A DNA stretch of 64,000 nt from JBAYIE01 sp965279165 (lineage in GTDB: Bacteria > Bacteroidota > Bacteroidia > UKL13-3), in the NCBI GenBank assembly GCA_965279165.1, contig OZ257140.1, positions 3,038,001-3,102,000 on the forward strand, given 5' to 3'. Shown here in pieces: positions 1 through 10,105 of this stretch. The position numbers and the translations under genes are program-made. The notes beneath the pieces were generated by a model, which saw nothing but the letters and a program-made list of their open reading frames with translations, was not told where the DNA came from and ran no database searches. Within the stretch, counting starts at the first letter, position 1. The number at the start of each line of letters is the position of its first letter.

Positions 1-3000
1 CAGTAACTTCTGATGCACCTACCAATGAAATGATTGGTTTGAAAGTATTGGTAACTTTAACATAAAGGGTATAGGTAGCCGAAACATTTCCGGAACCATC
101 GGTAGCTACATAGGAGAGAGGGTAAATACCTTGTTTTTCGATATCAATTGGGTTGCTGTTGGCTGTACGAACCGGAACGATATTGGTCCAATAGTTATCA
201 TCCACACGGAGGTACACTTGTTCGTCGAAAGGTGTTTTAATCTGATGAACCACTAAATTGGTATCGTTGATGGTACGGGTATGGATACTAGGTTTTTCGG
301 TATCTCTCACGATAATTACACGTTGTTTGGTAGCAATAAAACCAAAAGCATCTGCAACCGTATAGGTATAATTATACACCCCAACATTTGCAGTATCCAG
401 GTTTTTGGTGGTTAACATATTAGAGGTAATATCTGAACCATTATTGTCTTTAGCAGTTGCACCGGCATCGGTATACGAATCTTTTCTTACTTCCAGAATT
501 ACGGTATCACTGCCATTTAGGGTGATTTTTGGTCCGGTTTGGTTTAACTCAACTTGAACCGTACGGATAACGGTATCCGAAATATTTCCATAATAATCCG
601 ACACCACATATTTTACGGTATAATAACCAACATGGTTAACATCTACATCGCTAATTCGAGTTAATCGACCGGAAATATCTCCTTCGATATTATCCATTGC
701 CGTAGCACCGGAATCAATATAAGTGAGGTTAATTTCTGTTTTGGTAACCGAAGAACCTTTTAGGGTAATTACCGGTTTGGTATTGTCTTTACCGATAGTT
801 ACGCCATGTTCTTCGTACACACCAAGAGTAGCCGAATATGGCGTGATAGTGGAGAATGCTGCACTGGCACCTACAAGCATACGGGAAACCCCGATGGAAG
901 CATTAGCAGGAACAGAGAACTCCTTGGAGTACTTAACATTTAATTTGCGGTCTTCGCTTATAATGGTTTCGCCAGCATCCAAGTAATTGGCATTGCGGTT
1001 AAAATCTAGCCAAACACGCAAGTTCATCGAATCCTGAGGACTATCACCGCGGTATACATCCACGGTATATTTACCACCTCTGTAAACGGTTGTTTTACTC
1101 AAGTTGTACATAGGTTGGTAAGCACTTCCATCTGTAGGTTTTAGAGAAGTAGTGGTGTCAATTCTTCCAATGTTTCCTATCAAAGTAACGCGAACAATAC
1201 CAAAGTCTTCTACAGAGCTGGTTGGGGTAAACTGGCTACCGGGACTAGGGTAGGAGATAGTAGTGATATAATTGGTTTTCTTTTTGGTACTGTTTCCAAA
1301 AGCATTGGTAGCAGTTAAGGTAACGCTGTAGTTGGTATTGGTATGCAAGAACACAATTGGGTTTTGGCTGGTCGAATCCGTTCCGCCTAAATACGACAGA
1401 TTGTTAGGCTCAAAGCGCCATTTCCATTGGTTTGCACCATTGAAACTCATGTCGTATAACGCAAAAGTATCGGTAGTTAAACCTGTTGTTTTATTAACAG
1501 TAAAATCGGCAAAAGGTGCAAGGTTAGTAGGTAATACCAGGAAAGTTTTGCAAACCGTATCGCTGCTTACACAGTTGTATGATTTTAAACAAACGGTTTT
1601 GTTGGTGGCTACCGAAACATTATAAACCATGGATGGATTAACACTGGTTGAATCAATACCTAAACTAGGTTTATCTTTTCCAAATACGCCATCATCGTTG
1701 GTATCCCAAGCATAATTTACATATTTACCGGAGCTTTGGTTTTGGAATATCACTTTATAACCTGAATAAATGGTATCAGGAGATGTAAAGGCAGCAACAG
1801 GAGCAGGGTATGTAGCAGCTGTTGAAGACCAACGGATTAAAAATCCTGAATCTTTAACGATGGTTGTAGGTGTATTTGGTGCTGCCGGAACATAGGTGAT
1901 ATATACGTTTTGTCCTACAAATTTCAATGTTTTTAAAGAGTCTTTGTAAGCAGTAATATCGTTACCACCCCAGCGGCGAAGCACACCGGCACCCGGTAAA
2001 GTACTTGTTTTAATATACAACGAATCGCCGGGAGCATTGAATCCGCCATTTTTACGTAAACGCAAACGATCTAAGGTAAGGGTAATGGTATCGGCACATG
2101 GAGCAATACGGAATCCTTGGGTACAACCACTGGCAATATATTGCATGTCGGTGCTGTTAACCAAAGTTGGCATCACTGCACCTTCGGAAGTAGTACCGGC
2201 GGTATCACTGCCATTGCACATTTGAAAACCGGGGATAACCTTTAAGTAAGCATTTTGACATAAAGTATCAGCACCCATAGCATTGCTAACTGCCAGACAT
2301 ACTTTGTACAAACCTGGATCAGCTGCTACCAAGTAAGGTGTACCTGCAGTATCATTTTTGGAGCCATTATAAAAGAATTCGTTTTTGTATAATCCGCAGG
2401 TATAACAAGGCGGGTCAAGGTACCATTTCCATTTGGTTGGACCATCATAGCTAAGATCGCTGAATTGTGAACGATCGTATACAGCTAAATGGCGTTTGGA
2501 AGCAAAAAAGATTGCTTTGGGTTTGCGAACAGCATTGCTTACAAAAATTGATTTTTCAACGAAACTGGTACCGTATTTGTTTGTTGTAAATAATTTAATG
2601 CGATAGAAACCGGCAGTTGGAAAAGTATAATATAAATTTGTTTTGTTTACTATCGTATCCAACCAAGTTCCTCGATTATTTGACTGTAATACATCGTTCG
2701 GGTTATTATATGGCGACCATGGTCCATTGGCACTGGTGGTGTTAAATCCGGTAATTTGCCAATAGTTGGTATCGGAATAGCTGGAAGTATTTACTAAAAC
2801 TGAAGGAGATCCAATCCATAAGGTATCGGCGTTGTTTTGGGCTATAAAATTTGCCAAAGGTGGAATTTTTGGGGTATTGGTTGGAGCAGGTGCAATATCA
2901 AAACCGATATCAGGCCAAGTGCCATCTACTCCTGTAGAACCAGTTGCATTACAACCGCCAGAAGATGCATAGGTACGTCTGTTTGTTCCTCCAGGTGTTA

Positions 3001-3475
3001 ATACAGTAAATCCGGTACCTGAACCTGCATCAATACACGCATCCCAAATCAAACTCATAGATGGATCGAAAGGAAACGGATTATCCAATACAAAAGTTAC
3101 CCAACCTTGTACCACTGCATTGATGGTTGGAGATTGGTTATACACATTGGTAGTTGGAACCCAAGGTCCTGTTGTTAAACCGGTAATGGTAGCAGATTGC
3201 TGGCCCATTCCAATTCTTAAACCGGTATAACTGGTTGAAGAAGTTGTTCCGGATCTTACATAGAATTTTGTAATTACCATTCCACTTGGTGGCACGGCAT
3301 TAAATTCATTGAAAAAGTTAATGTATTGTGACTTGTATGTGGAATACGATGGGTAAAATGGAATAGCATTTCCTCCCGTACCTGTACTTCGATAGTATTG
3401 AGGGATTTGTGCAAAGGCGACGATTCCAATTAGTTGAACCAGAATCAAGAGGGATGTTTTGTATATTTTTTTCAT
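1..3475 (-). CDS. Large secreted multidomain surface protein (PKD, GEVED and DUF5011-type domains), C-terminus beyond window
   Basis: The reading frame opens at the ATG at 3475 with a signal peptide (MKKIYKTSLLILVQLIGIVA, then FAQ) and is open to the left edge, so the C-terminus is missing. After a roughly 190-residue N-terminal domain come PKD-like modules (typical pieces are WKWYLDPPC, YAWDTNDDG and WKWRFEPNN), a GEVED-type domain (YRGGKYTVDVYRG ... VWLDFNRNANYLD), then repeated Ig-like DUF5011 modules, each recognisable by ITLKGS, DSGATA and YTVADAFG-type strings. The protein is paralogous to its downstream neighbour from the first PKD domain onward, but its N-terminal domain is different. 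It is probably exported through T9SS and displayed or released as an adhesin-like protein, although its sorting domain lies outside the window. The ligand is unknown. Confidence 0.85.
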   Translation of the reverse strand, partial: MKKIYKTSLLILVQLIGIVAFAQIPQYYRSTGTGGNAIPFYPSYSTYKSQYINFFNEFNAVPPSGMVITKFYVRSGTTSSTSYTGLRIGMGQQSATITGLTTGPWVPTTNVYNQSPTINAVVQGWVTFVLDNPFPFDPSMSLIWDACIDAGSGTGFTVLTPGGTNRRTYASSGGCNATGSTGVDGTWPDIGFDIAPAPTNTPKIPPLANFIAQNNADTLWIGSPSVLVNTSSYSDTNYWQITGFNTTSANGPWSPYNNPNDVLQSNNRGTWLDTIVNKTNLYYTFPTAGFYRIKLFTTNKYGTSFVEKSIFVSNAVRKPKAIFFASKRHLAVYDRSQFSDLSYDGPTKWKWYLDPPCYTCGLYKNEFFYNGSKNDTAGTPYLVAADPGLYKVCLAVSNAMGADTLCQNAYLKVIPGFQMCNGSDTAGTTSEGAVMPTLVNSTDMQYIASGCTQGFRIAPCADTITLTLDRLRLRKNGGFNAPGDSLYIKTSTLPGAGVLRRWGGNDITAYKDSLKTLKFVGQNVYITYVPAAPNTPTTIVKDSGFLIRWSSTAATYPAPVAAFTSPDTIYSGYKVIFQNQSSGKYVNYAWDTNDDGVFGKDKPSLGIDSTSVNPSMVYNVSVATNKTVCLKSYNCVSSDTVCKTFLVLPTNLAPFADFTVNKTTGLTTDTFALYDMSFNGANQWKWRFEPNNLSYLGGTDSTSQNPIVFLHTNTNYSVTLTATNAFGNSTKKKTNYITTISYPSPGSQFTPTSSVEDFGIVRVTLIGNIGRIDTTTSLKPTDGSAYQPMYNLSKTTVYRGGKYTVDVYRGDSPQDSMNLRVWLDFNRNANYLDAGETIISEDRKLNVKYSKEFSVPANASIGVSRMLVGASAAFSTITPYSATLGVYEEHGVTIGKDNTKPVITLKGSSVTKTEINLTYIDSGATAMDNIEGDISGRLTRISDVDVNHVGYYTVKYVVSDYYGNISDTVIRTVQVELNQTGPKITLNGSDTVILEVRKDSYTDAGATAKDNNGSDITSNMLTTKNLDTANVGVYNYTYTVADAFGFIATKQRVIIVRDTEKPSIHTRTINDTNLVVHQIKTPFDEQVYLRVDDNYWTNIVPVRTANSNPIDIEKQGIYPLSYVATDGSGNVSATYTLYVKVTNTFKPIISLVGASEVT

Positions 3476-3663
3476 AAAATCATAATTATCAGTTTTTAAA
3501 ATCCATACATTATCTTTTAATAACTTAAAAAAAGATGTATAAATATGTGTTTTTATTCTTGCACTAGTTACTAAATATTTATAAAAAATCTAACCCCAAC
3601 TTTTCTGTTTTAAAAAAAACTGCAAAGTCGGAGTTAGGTTTTATGTTGATTTTGTATCTTGTT

Positions 3664-6600
3664 TTAGTTATTCACGTTTAATTTTCCAGTTAACATACTG
3701 CCATCTTTATTGGTTACACGAATCAAATACGTTCCTGTATTTAAGCCGGTAATGTCTAGTTTGTATTGGTTGCCAATTTTTACAAATTCCAAAGCAAATT
3801 GTTTTCCTAACATATCAATTGCCATCATAGAACCAGGTTCGGTTCCTGAAATGTTAATGGTACATTCTTTGGTTGCAGGATTAGGGTAAATTCCCAATGC
3901 ATCGTTTGCAACAACATCATTGATACCTGTAGTTAATACATAAACCACACGTTTCTTCTCTTCTGCTTTATTACCTGCTGCATCTGTTGCATTAATATAA
4001 ACCGTATAATAATAACCACCACCGCAAATATTTACTTTGGAAGAATCGATGGTTATTTGTATGCCATTGCCATCTTGTTTACTGGTTGTTGTAAAAACGG
4101 AAGTGTTAAAGTTATCGGATACTTTGATGCCCGGGTCGTTGTAGGCGTTGCATAGTGGTAAAGAAATAGGATTTCCACCCAACATTTCGATAACAGGGGA
4201 TTCTAAATCTTTAACCCTAATTACCCTTTGAACAGAATTGGATATACCAAATTCGTCGGTTGCGGTGTAAGTAACTGTTGCGTCTGAAATGGTATCCATC
4301 CGTAATACCTCATTGAGATCGCTGGTATATGGTAACAGGTCGCCTTTGTAATCTTTTGCTACCACACCCAAATCATTAAATGAGCCATAAACAGGAACAA
4401 TCATCACTGCAGAACCCACCAAATTGATAGTAGGTTTAACGGTATTGGTTACGGCAACATAGAAAGTATATTCATTTGCCATATTTCCTGAACCATCGGT
4501 AGAAGTATATTTCAACGTATAGATACCAGATTTATTGGTATTCAACTCGCCGTTGCGGTACAACATCAATTCAGCCCAATAATTATCGGTTACCTGGATA
4601 TATTTGTTATCGTCGAACACGGTTCCAATCTGATGTATAACGGTGTCGTTACCACTATAGGAAGCGATAATTGGTGATTGTGTATCTACCACTTTAACCA
4701 CTCGTTTTTGGGAAGCATTTAATCCAAAAGCATCGTGAATGGTATAGGTTAAAACATAGGTGCCAAGTAAATCCTCATTAAGCATTCCGGAACGTTGTAC
4801 CTGAGCGGTTAAAGTATCTCCCAAATGACTCAAAGCCAAATAACCCGGCTCTACAAAATCGTTATGTACTTCTACCTGTACAGTATCATTACCATATAAA
4901 CTAAGGGATGGACCACGGCTATTGAGAACAACCTGAACACTGCGAACAAGCGTATCCGAAGTATTTCCATACATATCAGTAACATAATACTTTATGGTAT
5001 AAAAACCTAATTGTAAAGTATTTACACCGTTTATTGTTACAATTTTATTGGTGATATCACCTTGGATATTATCGGTAGCGGTAGCTCCCGAATCAACAAA
5101 ATTGTGGTTGATTTCTGTCACTGCATTCATGGATCCTTTTAAGGTAATAACCGGTTTTTTGGTATCGTTTCCGATTACCATACCATAATCTTCATATACT
5201 CCTATATTAGATGTAGTGGAACTAATGGTTGATATTTCGTTGCATGCACCAATTAAAATCCTGGAAGTCCCAATGGCTGCATTGGCAGGAATGGTAATGG
5301 TTGTGCTGCTTTTAACTTTTTTCACTTTGTCTTCAAAAAACACCAATTCGTTTTCATCGGTATAATCGGCATCCCGGTTAAAATCGGCCCAGATTTTTAA
5401 AGTCATCGGGTCATTGGCAGTTTGTCTGTAGACATCAATAGAATAAGTACCACCGCGGTATACTGTTGTTTTTAATTCTGAGAATAAACCGGTATAGGTA
5501 GGTGATTTTAAATTGGTTATGGTATCCAAAATTTTGTCGGCACCATTGATTACTACTCTGCTGATACCAAAGTCGGTTGCATCTAAAGTTGCCGGGAAGG
5601 CACTGTTCGGGCTACCATAATCTATCGCATAAACCAATTGGTTCTTTGTAATCTGGCTGCTTCCTTGTGTATTGCTGGTGATTAAGGTGATGTTATAATA
5701 TTGTGCCGCATTGAGCGATACTACAGGAAACTGGCTGGTAGAATCGGTACCGGCAAGATACGTTACGTTATTAGGTTCGAAACGCCATTTCCAGGCCAAA
5801 GCACCATTTTGCGTTTTATCAATAAACTTGAAAGTATCGCTGATAAATCCGAAAGTACGGTTAACGATGAAATCTGTGATTGGAGGTGCCGTTATTGGGT
5901 AAATCGGTAAGGTTTTACAATAAACATCTGAACCTTTACAATTTGCTGTACGCAAACATACCTTACGGGTAGATGGAGTAAGCGTTGTATAGGTTATTGT
6001 AGGATTAACTGTAATGGAATCGACAGCCATAGATGGATTATCTACTCCATATATACCATCGTTATTCAAATCCCAAGAATAGAATAAATTGCTACCGGTA
6101 CTTTCGTTGATAAAACGCACTTTGTATCCGGAATATAGGGTATCCGGACAAGAGAATAATGCCGCAGGAGTAGGATAAGTAGCCGGTGAAGATGTCCATT
6201 TAATGGTGAATCCGGAATCGTTAACCATTGGTGGAGGAGTTCCAACTGCAGGCGTATAGGTTATAAAGATTTGTTGACCTATGTGCTTATAAACTTTTGT
6301 GGTATCTTTAAGTGAAGCAAAATTTGCTCCTCCGTAACGGCGAACGATGGTTCCGTTGTATCCGTTAAGGCGAACATAAATAGAATCGCCGGCACCGGAG
6401 AAAGAACCCGGACGTAAGCGTAATCTTTCTAAGGTCAGGTAAATGGTATCAGCACAAGGAGCAATGCGGAATCCCGAACCAAGTATAGTGGTTGGTTCAA
6501 ATTGTCCAGATAACGGAATACCTGCCGGACCTCTTAAATCTGAATACAAATAACCCTGATCGTTTTTACCAACTGTATCTACTCTACCGGGTTCGTTGTG

Positions 6601-7770
6601 CATCATTAAATAACCAGGTAATACCTTCATATAATCATTGTTGCATAAGGTATCGCTTCCCTTTGAGTTGGTTACAGCCAAACATATTTTGTAACTACCC
6701 GCTATAAACGGTGCAAATGTTGGATTGAAAGCGGCATCACTTGGGTAAAATTTATTAGAATCGGCAGGGCAAGTTGGACAAGTATTGTTGATAGCCCACC
6801 ATTTAATTGTGGCGGGAGCATTGGTGCTCATGTTATTAAATTGAATGCGATCATTGATACCAATTTGTCGGCGAGTGGCAAAAAAGAAAGCAGAAGGTTT
6901 GGATCTAGGCGTATCTACATAAACCACTTTTTCGATGGATGCATTGCCATTTACATTTACAGTTGTTAAAGCAACTTTGTAGTAACCGCGATTTGGGAAA
7001 TTATAAGCCAGATTTGGGTTATTGTTCGCTGTGTCGATAAAACAACCAAGGGTATTGCATTGTAGCGTATCTTTAGGAAGCGTGCTGTAATTGGTCCAAG
7101 GTCCATTTGGAGAACCGGAGCTGTATTGTGTTATATTCCAATAACTCTTATCTGCAGCAGTACTGGTGTTGATGATGGTTGAAACAGACTTTTCCCACAA
7201 GGTATCTTGACCAAGGGTGAATTGAAAATTAGGGGAAGGAGGATCTTTTGGAATATTTGGTGCAGGTGCATCCCAGATCTCGATTTCACGGAAATTAATA
7301 TTGGAAAGCTGGGAGCCGGACATGGTGAAAGAAGTTAAACGAAATCGGGCAACTGTTAAAGTAGAAGGGAAAGGAACCAAGTTAATGCACTGATCCGGAA
7401 GATTTGCAAACGTAAAGAAGGTTACCCATGCAGAAGTAGAAACATCCCAATACTGTACGGTTGCACCTGCCATGAAACGGGTTCCGGTTTGGGCATGGTG
7501 AATGGTCATTGCATTGAATGACATCGGTTGTGTCCAATCGAATTGCATCCATTCCACTCCCGGAGTTAAGCTTGGAGGTGTGCCGGTTGAAATCCACATT
7601 TGTTGTGAGCCGCAACTGCCATAATTTAAATCATTTAAGGTGCTACATGCGCCGGTATTACAAGTACTTGCAGAGGCTACTGCTTGGGGAGCAATATTGG
7701 TTTGTGCTTGTAATTGCATACCAAGAACCCCCAGTATGCAAGTAAAAATGAAGTGGTATATTTTTTTCAT
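3664..7770 (-). CDS. Large T9SS-sorted surface protein with discoidin-like, PKD, GEVED and five DUF5011-type domains
   Basis: This is a 1368-residue protein with a signal peptide ending near residue 22 (LGMQLQAQ). Residues about 25-170 resemble an F5/8 type C (discoidin) domain: NIAPQAVASAS opens it, then WMQFDWTQP, and it closes with INFREIEIW. Several PKD-like modules follow (about 285-390 and 540-715), then a GEVED domain (YRGGTYSIDVYRQ, IWADFNRDADYTD). Next come five tandem Ig-like DUF5011 modules from roughly residue 880 to 1270, and finally a T9SS type A sorting domain beginning LGIYPNPATKECTINI. The family architecture predicts a cell-surface or secreted binding protein. It stands alone, 188 bp from its paralogue, and both are on the same strand. 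The start is supported by the signal peptide. Confidence 0.87.
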   Translation of the reverse strand: MKKIYHFIFTCILGVLGMQLQAQTNIAPQAVASASTCNTGACSTLNDLNYGSCGSQQMWISTGTPPSLTPGVEWMQFDWTQPMSFNAMTIHHAQTGTRFMAGATVQYWDVSTSAWVTFFTFANLPDQCINLVPFPSTLTVARFRLTSFTMSGSQLSNINFREIEIWDAPAPNIPKDPPSPNFQFTLGQDTLWEKSVSTIINTSTAADKSYWNITQYSSGSPNGPWTNYSTLPKDTLQCNTLGCFIDTANNNPNLAYNFPNRGYYKVALTTVNVNGNASIEKVVYVDTPRSKPSAFFFATRRQIGINDRIQFNNMSTNAPATIKWWAINNTCPTCPADSNKFYPSDAAFNPTFAPFIAGSYKICLAVTNSKGSDTLCNNDYMKVLPGYLMMHNEPGRVDTVGKNDQGYLYSDLRGPAGIPLSGQFEPTTILGSGFRIAPCADTIYLTLERLRLRPGSFSGAGDSIYVRLNGYNGTIVRRYGGANFASLKDTTKVYKHIGQQIFITYTPAVGTPPPMVNDSGFTIKWTSSPATYPTPAALFSCPDTLYSGYKVRFINESTGSNLFYSWDLNNDGIYGVDNPSMAVDSITVNPTITYTTLTPSTRKVCLRTANCKGSDVYCKTLPIYPITAPPITDFIVNRTFGFISDTFKFIDKTQNGALAWKWRFEPNNVTYLAGTDSTSQFPVVSLNAAQYYNITLITSNTQGSSQITKNQLVYAIDYGSPNSAFPATLDATDFGISRVVINGADKILDTITNLKSPTYTGLFSELKTTVYRGGTYSIDVYRQTANDPMTLKIWADFNRDADYTDENELVFFEDKVKKVKSSTTITIPANAAIGTSRILIGACNEISTISSTTSNIGVYEDYGMVIGNDTKKPVITLKGSMNAVTEINHNFVDSGATATDNIQGDITNKIVTINGVNTLQLGFYTIKYYVTDMYGNTSDTLVRSVQVVLNSRGPSLSLYGNDTVQVEVHNDFVEPGYLALSHLGDTLTAQVQRSGMLNEDLLGTYVLTYTIHDAFGLNASQKRVVKVVDTQSPIIASYSGNDTVIHQIGTVFDDNKYIQVTDNYWAELMLYRNGELNTNKSGIYTLKYTSTDGSGNMANEYTFYVAVTNTVKPTINLVGSAVMIVPVYGSFNDLGVVAKDYKGDLLPYTSDLNEVLRMDTISDATVTYTATDEFGISNSVQRVIRVKDLESPVIEMLGGNPISLPLCNAYNDPGIKVSDNFNTSVFTTTSKQDGNGIQITIDSSKVNICGGGYYYTVYINATDAAGNKAEEKKRVVYVLTTGINDVVANDALGIYPNPATKECTINISGTEPGSMMAIDMLGKQFALEFVKIGNQYKLDITGLNTGTYLIRVTNKDGSMLTGKLNVNN

Positions 7771-7872
7771 ATGGTTTAATTAATGACGTTTCAAAAAGGA
7801 ATTATATCCAATTCGTAAATATCAGGAATTGATTTCTTAAAATCAAGTTAAAATTAACCTAATTTTAATATC

Positions 7873-8064
7873 CTATTTTGTATGGTAGGGACAATGCAAA
7901 CAGTTGTTTTTGCAGCAGATTTTACGTTTTAGTAAATAAGTGGAAGTGAATACCAGTCGGCCATCCGGAAGTAGGTAGTAATCCGGGTCGTTTAAGTTGT
8001 CCGGAGAATCTTGTAAATTGGTTTTATTCTCAGTCAGAATGGATTCAGACTTCTGTTTATTCAT
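7873..8064 (-). CDS. Small Cys-rich DUF5522-type protein
   Basis: This 63-residue protein ends in KICCKNNCLHCPYHTK and carries the preceding YYLLPDGRLVFTSTYLLKR block, which matches the DUF5522 family pattern (short protein, Y-x-G-x-x-VFT, then CC-x-x-x-C-x-x-CP). The cysteine spacing suggests a metal or Fe-S site, but the family has no assigned function known to me. Its ATG overlaps the 3' end of the DUF5074 lipoprotein gene by 8 bp, so it is probably the last gene of the cobalamin-riboswitch operon and translationally coupled to it. That link is positional only. Confidence 0.75.
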   Translation of the reverse strand: MNKQKSESILTENKTNLQDSPDNLNDPDYYLLPDGRLVFTSTYLLKRKICCKNNCLHCPYHTK

Positions 8065-9109
8065 AATAAAAGCAAAAACTGCTGCTATTTATTCCTGCCG
8101 AAAATTGTCCGGTTAAATTACCCAAGGTGTTGTAATGGTAAATGATAGATTGTTCCTGGAAATTTTTTGCATCGGAAATATAGATATCTCCCGATTTGGG
8201 ATCGACTCCTAATCCGTAATAGGTATGGTTAAGCCCCAAACCTGCAACAAATAAGTTTGCGGAAGGTATCGAGTCGGTTGTATTTATCGACAATAAATCA
8301 TCAGCCAGAACATATATTTTAGTACCCGAATTATCGGATTTGATTTTTCGTAAATTGGTAGAGTTGAGGGATATTGTTTTAATAACCTGAAACGAGGTTC
8401 CTGAAATACAATTTAACACTGCTTTATCTGTTCCTTCTCCGGTTGAACCCACCCATATATTTTCTTTTGCATCTCCATCCAATGAAGTGGGATGTTTGCC
8501 AACATAAACAGTGTGGGTTATTGAATCGTTTGTGGGGTCAATAATCAACACATTGCCGGTTTTATTGGCGGTAACACACAATTTATTTTGGATAATTTTA
8601 ATTTCATCCTGCCAACTTCCACAATCAATTTTTTTAATAATTTGACCGGTTGAGGGATTAACAACAACCAGAAAATTACTGAAAAACTCAGAAACATATG
8701 CCTTATGATCATTTACAAATGCGATGTATCTTGGCGAAACCAATCCGGTTATGGAATAAAGGGATTGGTAATTGCTTCGGTTTAATACTTCAATTTTTTG
8801 TGAATTGTTTACCACCACAAAATACTTGTCGTTGTGTAAGGCAATCGATTGTACAATATCGCCGATTGGTCGGTTGTTGGCGGTCTTAAAAATATCAGAA
8901 ACTTGTTGGTTGTTGGTGATGTCAATTAAAGTTACGGAAGCATCTCCATGCATAAACTGTCCTTCGTTCCCAATTAAAATGGTAGCACTTGTTTTGGCAG
9001 GAATGGTAATATCATCTTTCGGAATCGGGTTTTTATCGCATGCAAAAACTACAATCAGGCATAGGAATAAATAAATTTGATGAATCCGGTTTTTTTTATT
9101 TTCTACCAT
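8057..9109 (-). CDS. DUF5074/BtuG-type beta-propeller surface lipoprotein
   Basis: The protein has a lipoprotein signal (LCLIVVFAC, lipobox Cys) followed by repeated YncE/NHL-like strands such as SLYSITGLVSPRYIAF, NFLVVVNPSTGQIIKKI and GDIYISDAKN. This pattern predicts a seven-bladed beta-propeller. In gut Bacteroides, such lipoproteins encoded next to BtuB receptors under cobalamin riboswitches are BtuG proteins, which capture vitamin B12 at the surface and sit on the receptor as a lid. The operon position here supports the same role, by inference. I chose the ATG at 9109, 12 nt after the upstream stop. An in-frame ATG at 9133 would overlap the upstream gene by 13 nt and add eight residues before the signal sequence. 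Confidence 0.8.
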   Translation of the reverse strand: MVENKKNRIHQIYLFLCLIVVFACDKNPIPKDDITIPAKTSATILIGNEGQFMHGDASVTLIDITNNQQVSDIFKTANNRPIGDIVQSIALHNDKYFVVVNNSQKIEVLNRSNYQSLYSITGLVSPRYIAFVNDHKAYVSEFFSNFLVVVNPSTGQIIKKIDCGSWQDEIKIIQNKLCVTANKTGNVLIIDPTNDSITHTVYVGKHPTSLDGDAKENIWVGSTGEGTDKAVLNCISGTSFQVIKTISLNSTNLRKIKSDNSGTKIYVLADDLLSINTTDSIPSANLFVAGLGLNHTYYGLGVDPKSGDIYISDAKNFQEQSIIYHYNTLGNLTGQFSAGINSSSFCFYYE

Positions 9110-9120
9110 TGCCTTGGTTG

Positions 9121-10098
9121 TTATTCTATGCATAATTTTACCGTTTCGGTTTTGTTTTCTGAAAAAAGCCTCACGAAATAAATCCCCTTAACAAGTCCGA
9201 TCAATCCAATACCGGGTTGCATGGGTGATATTTCTTGTTCAAGTTTAATTGCTCCGGTAATATCGGATAAAATCAGTTTTGTAAAATGGATGCCGGTAAT
9301 AAATATTTCTTGGTTCATTTGTACCGGATTTGGATAAAATCGAGATGTGGATTGGGATTGATAGGGAAGGCCCATGGTTAAATTCATCACCCCAACTGCA
9401 TCCAAATCAAAACCACTCGAACCAAATGGGGTAGGCCAAGGATCGTTAATTTTGTTTTGCAATATATCTCTATTAGCAAAAGTATCCGACAAGCTGCCCA
9501 CCACATCAATTAAACGGACATGTGATATGTGGTTGATATCAATTCCTACTGAATCTTTCAAGTCTTCTAAATCGAAAGGTGTTCCATAACCGAAACTATA
9601 ATTACCCGCCAGATTTTTTGTTTTGCGTGGATTGCTTCCATACGTAAAATCTTTTTGTGTGAGGGTGTCATCATCATAAACTGCTGCAAAACGAACAAAA
9701 TGATTTCCATCTGAACTCACTTCAACAAAGGCAAGTTCGAGATAGAATGTGGAGTCGTTTCCAAAGTTGAAACCATTTTCAAATACAGCAAAATCGGGAC
9801 CTGCATTGTTTTTTATAAATCCGGGGAAAGATAAGGTTGCAAACCCACCGTCGCCCAAACTAACGATTCCGTTTTGTTTGGCAGCGCCGATTGCCGCATT
9901 GGCATCTCCAATAGTTGCGTTGCCTAATATCGTATCTGCAATATTTTGAAATCCTCTTTTTACTTCACAAGCATTTGCCCAAGATACAAAGATGTTGCTA
10001 TCTGCGGGTATTGCATTTTCGTGGCCAAACGGACGTTGCGAAAATGAGTTTTCGGATAATAACATCCAACAAAAAATAAGGAAGTATAACTTAGACAT
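9121..10098 (-). CDS. T9SS-sorted surface protein of the cobalamin-uptake operon
   Basis: The signal peptide runs from the ATG at 10098 (MSKLYFLIFCWMLLSENSF, then SQ). The body carries blocks that recur in surface proteins of Bacteroidota B12 loci: VSLGDGGFATLSF, GPDFAVFENGF, LELAFVEVSSDG and SSGFDLDAVGV. A sorting domain (RFYPNPVQMNQEIFITG onward) ends the protein. I know no assigned Pfam function for this family with certainty; it probably binds cobalamin or assists the neighbouring receptor. The ATG at 10098 lies 7 nt after the upstream stop and gives a clean signal peptide. The frame is open further upstream to 10137, but that extension would overlap the previous gene and mask the signal sequence. 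Confidence 0.7.
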   Translation of the reverse strand: MSKLYFLIFCWMLLSENSFSQRPFGHENAIPADSNIFVSWANACEVKRGFQNIADTILGNATIGDANAAIGAAKQNGIVSLGDGGFATLSFPGFIKNNAGPDFAVFENGFNFGNDSTFYLELAFVEVSSDGNHFVRFAAVYDDDTLTQKDFTYGSNPRKTKNLAGNYSFGYGTPFDLEDLKDSVGIDINHISHVRLIDVVGSLSDTFANRDILQNKINDPWPTPFGSSGFDLDAVGVMNLTMGLPYQSQSTSRFYPNPVQMNQEIFITGIHFTKLILSDITGAIKLEQEISPMQPGIGLIGLVKGIYFVRLFSENKTETVKLCIE

Positions 10099-10105
10099 GC
10101 TTAAA

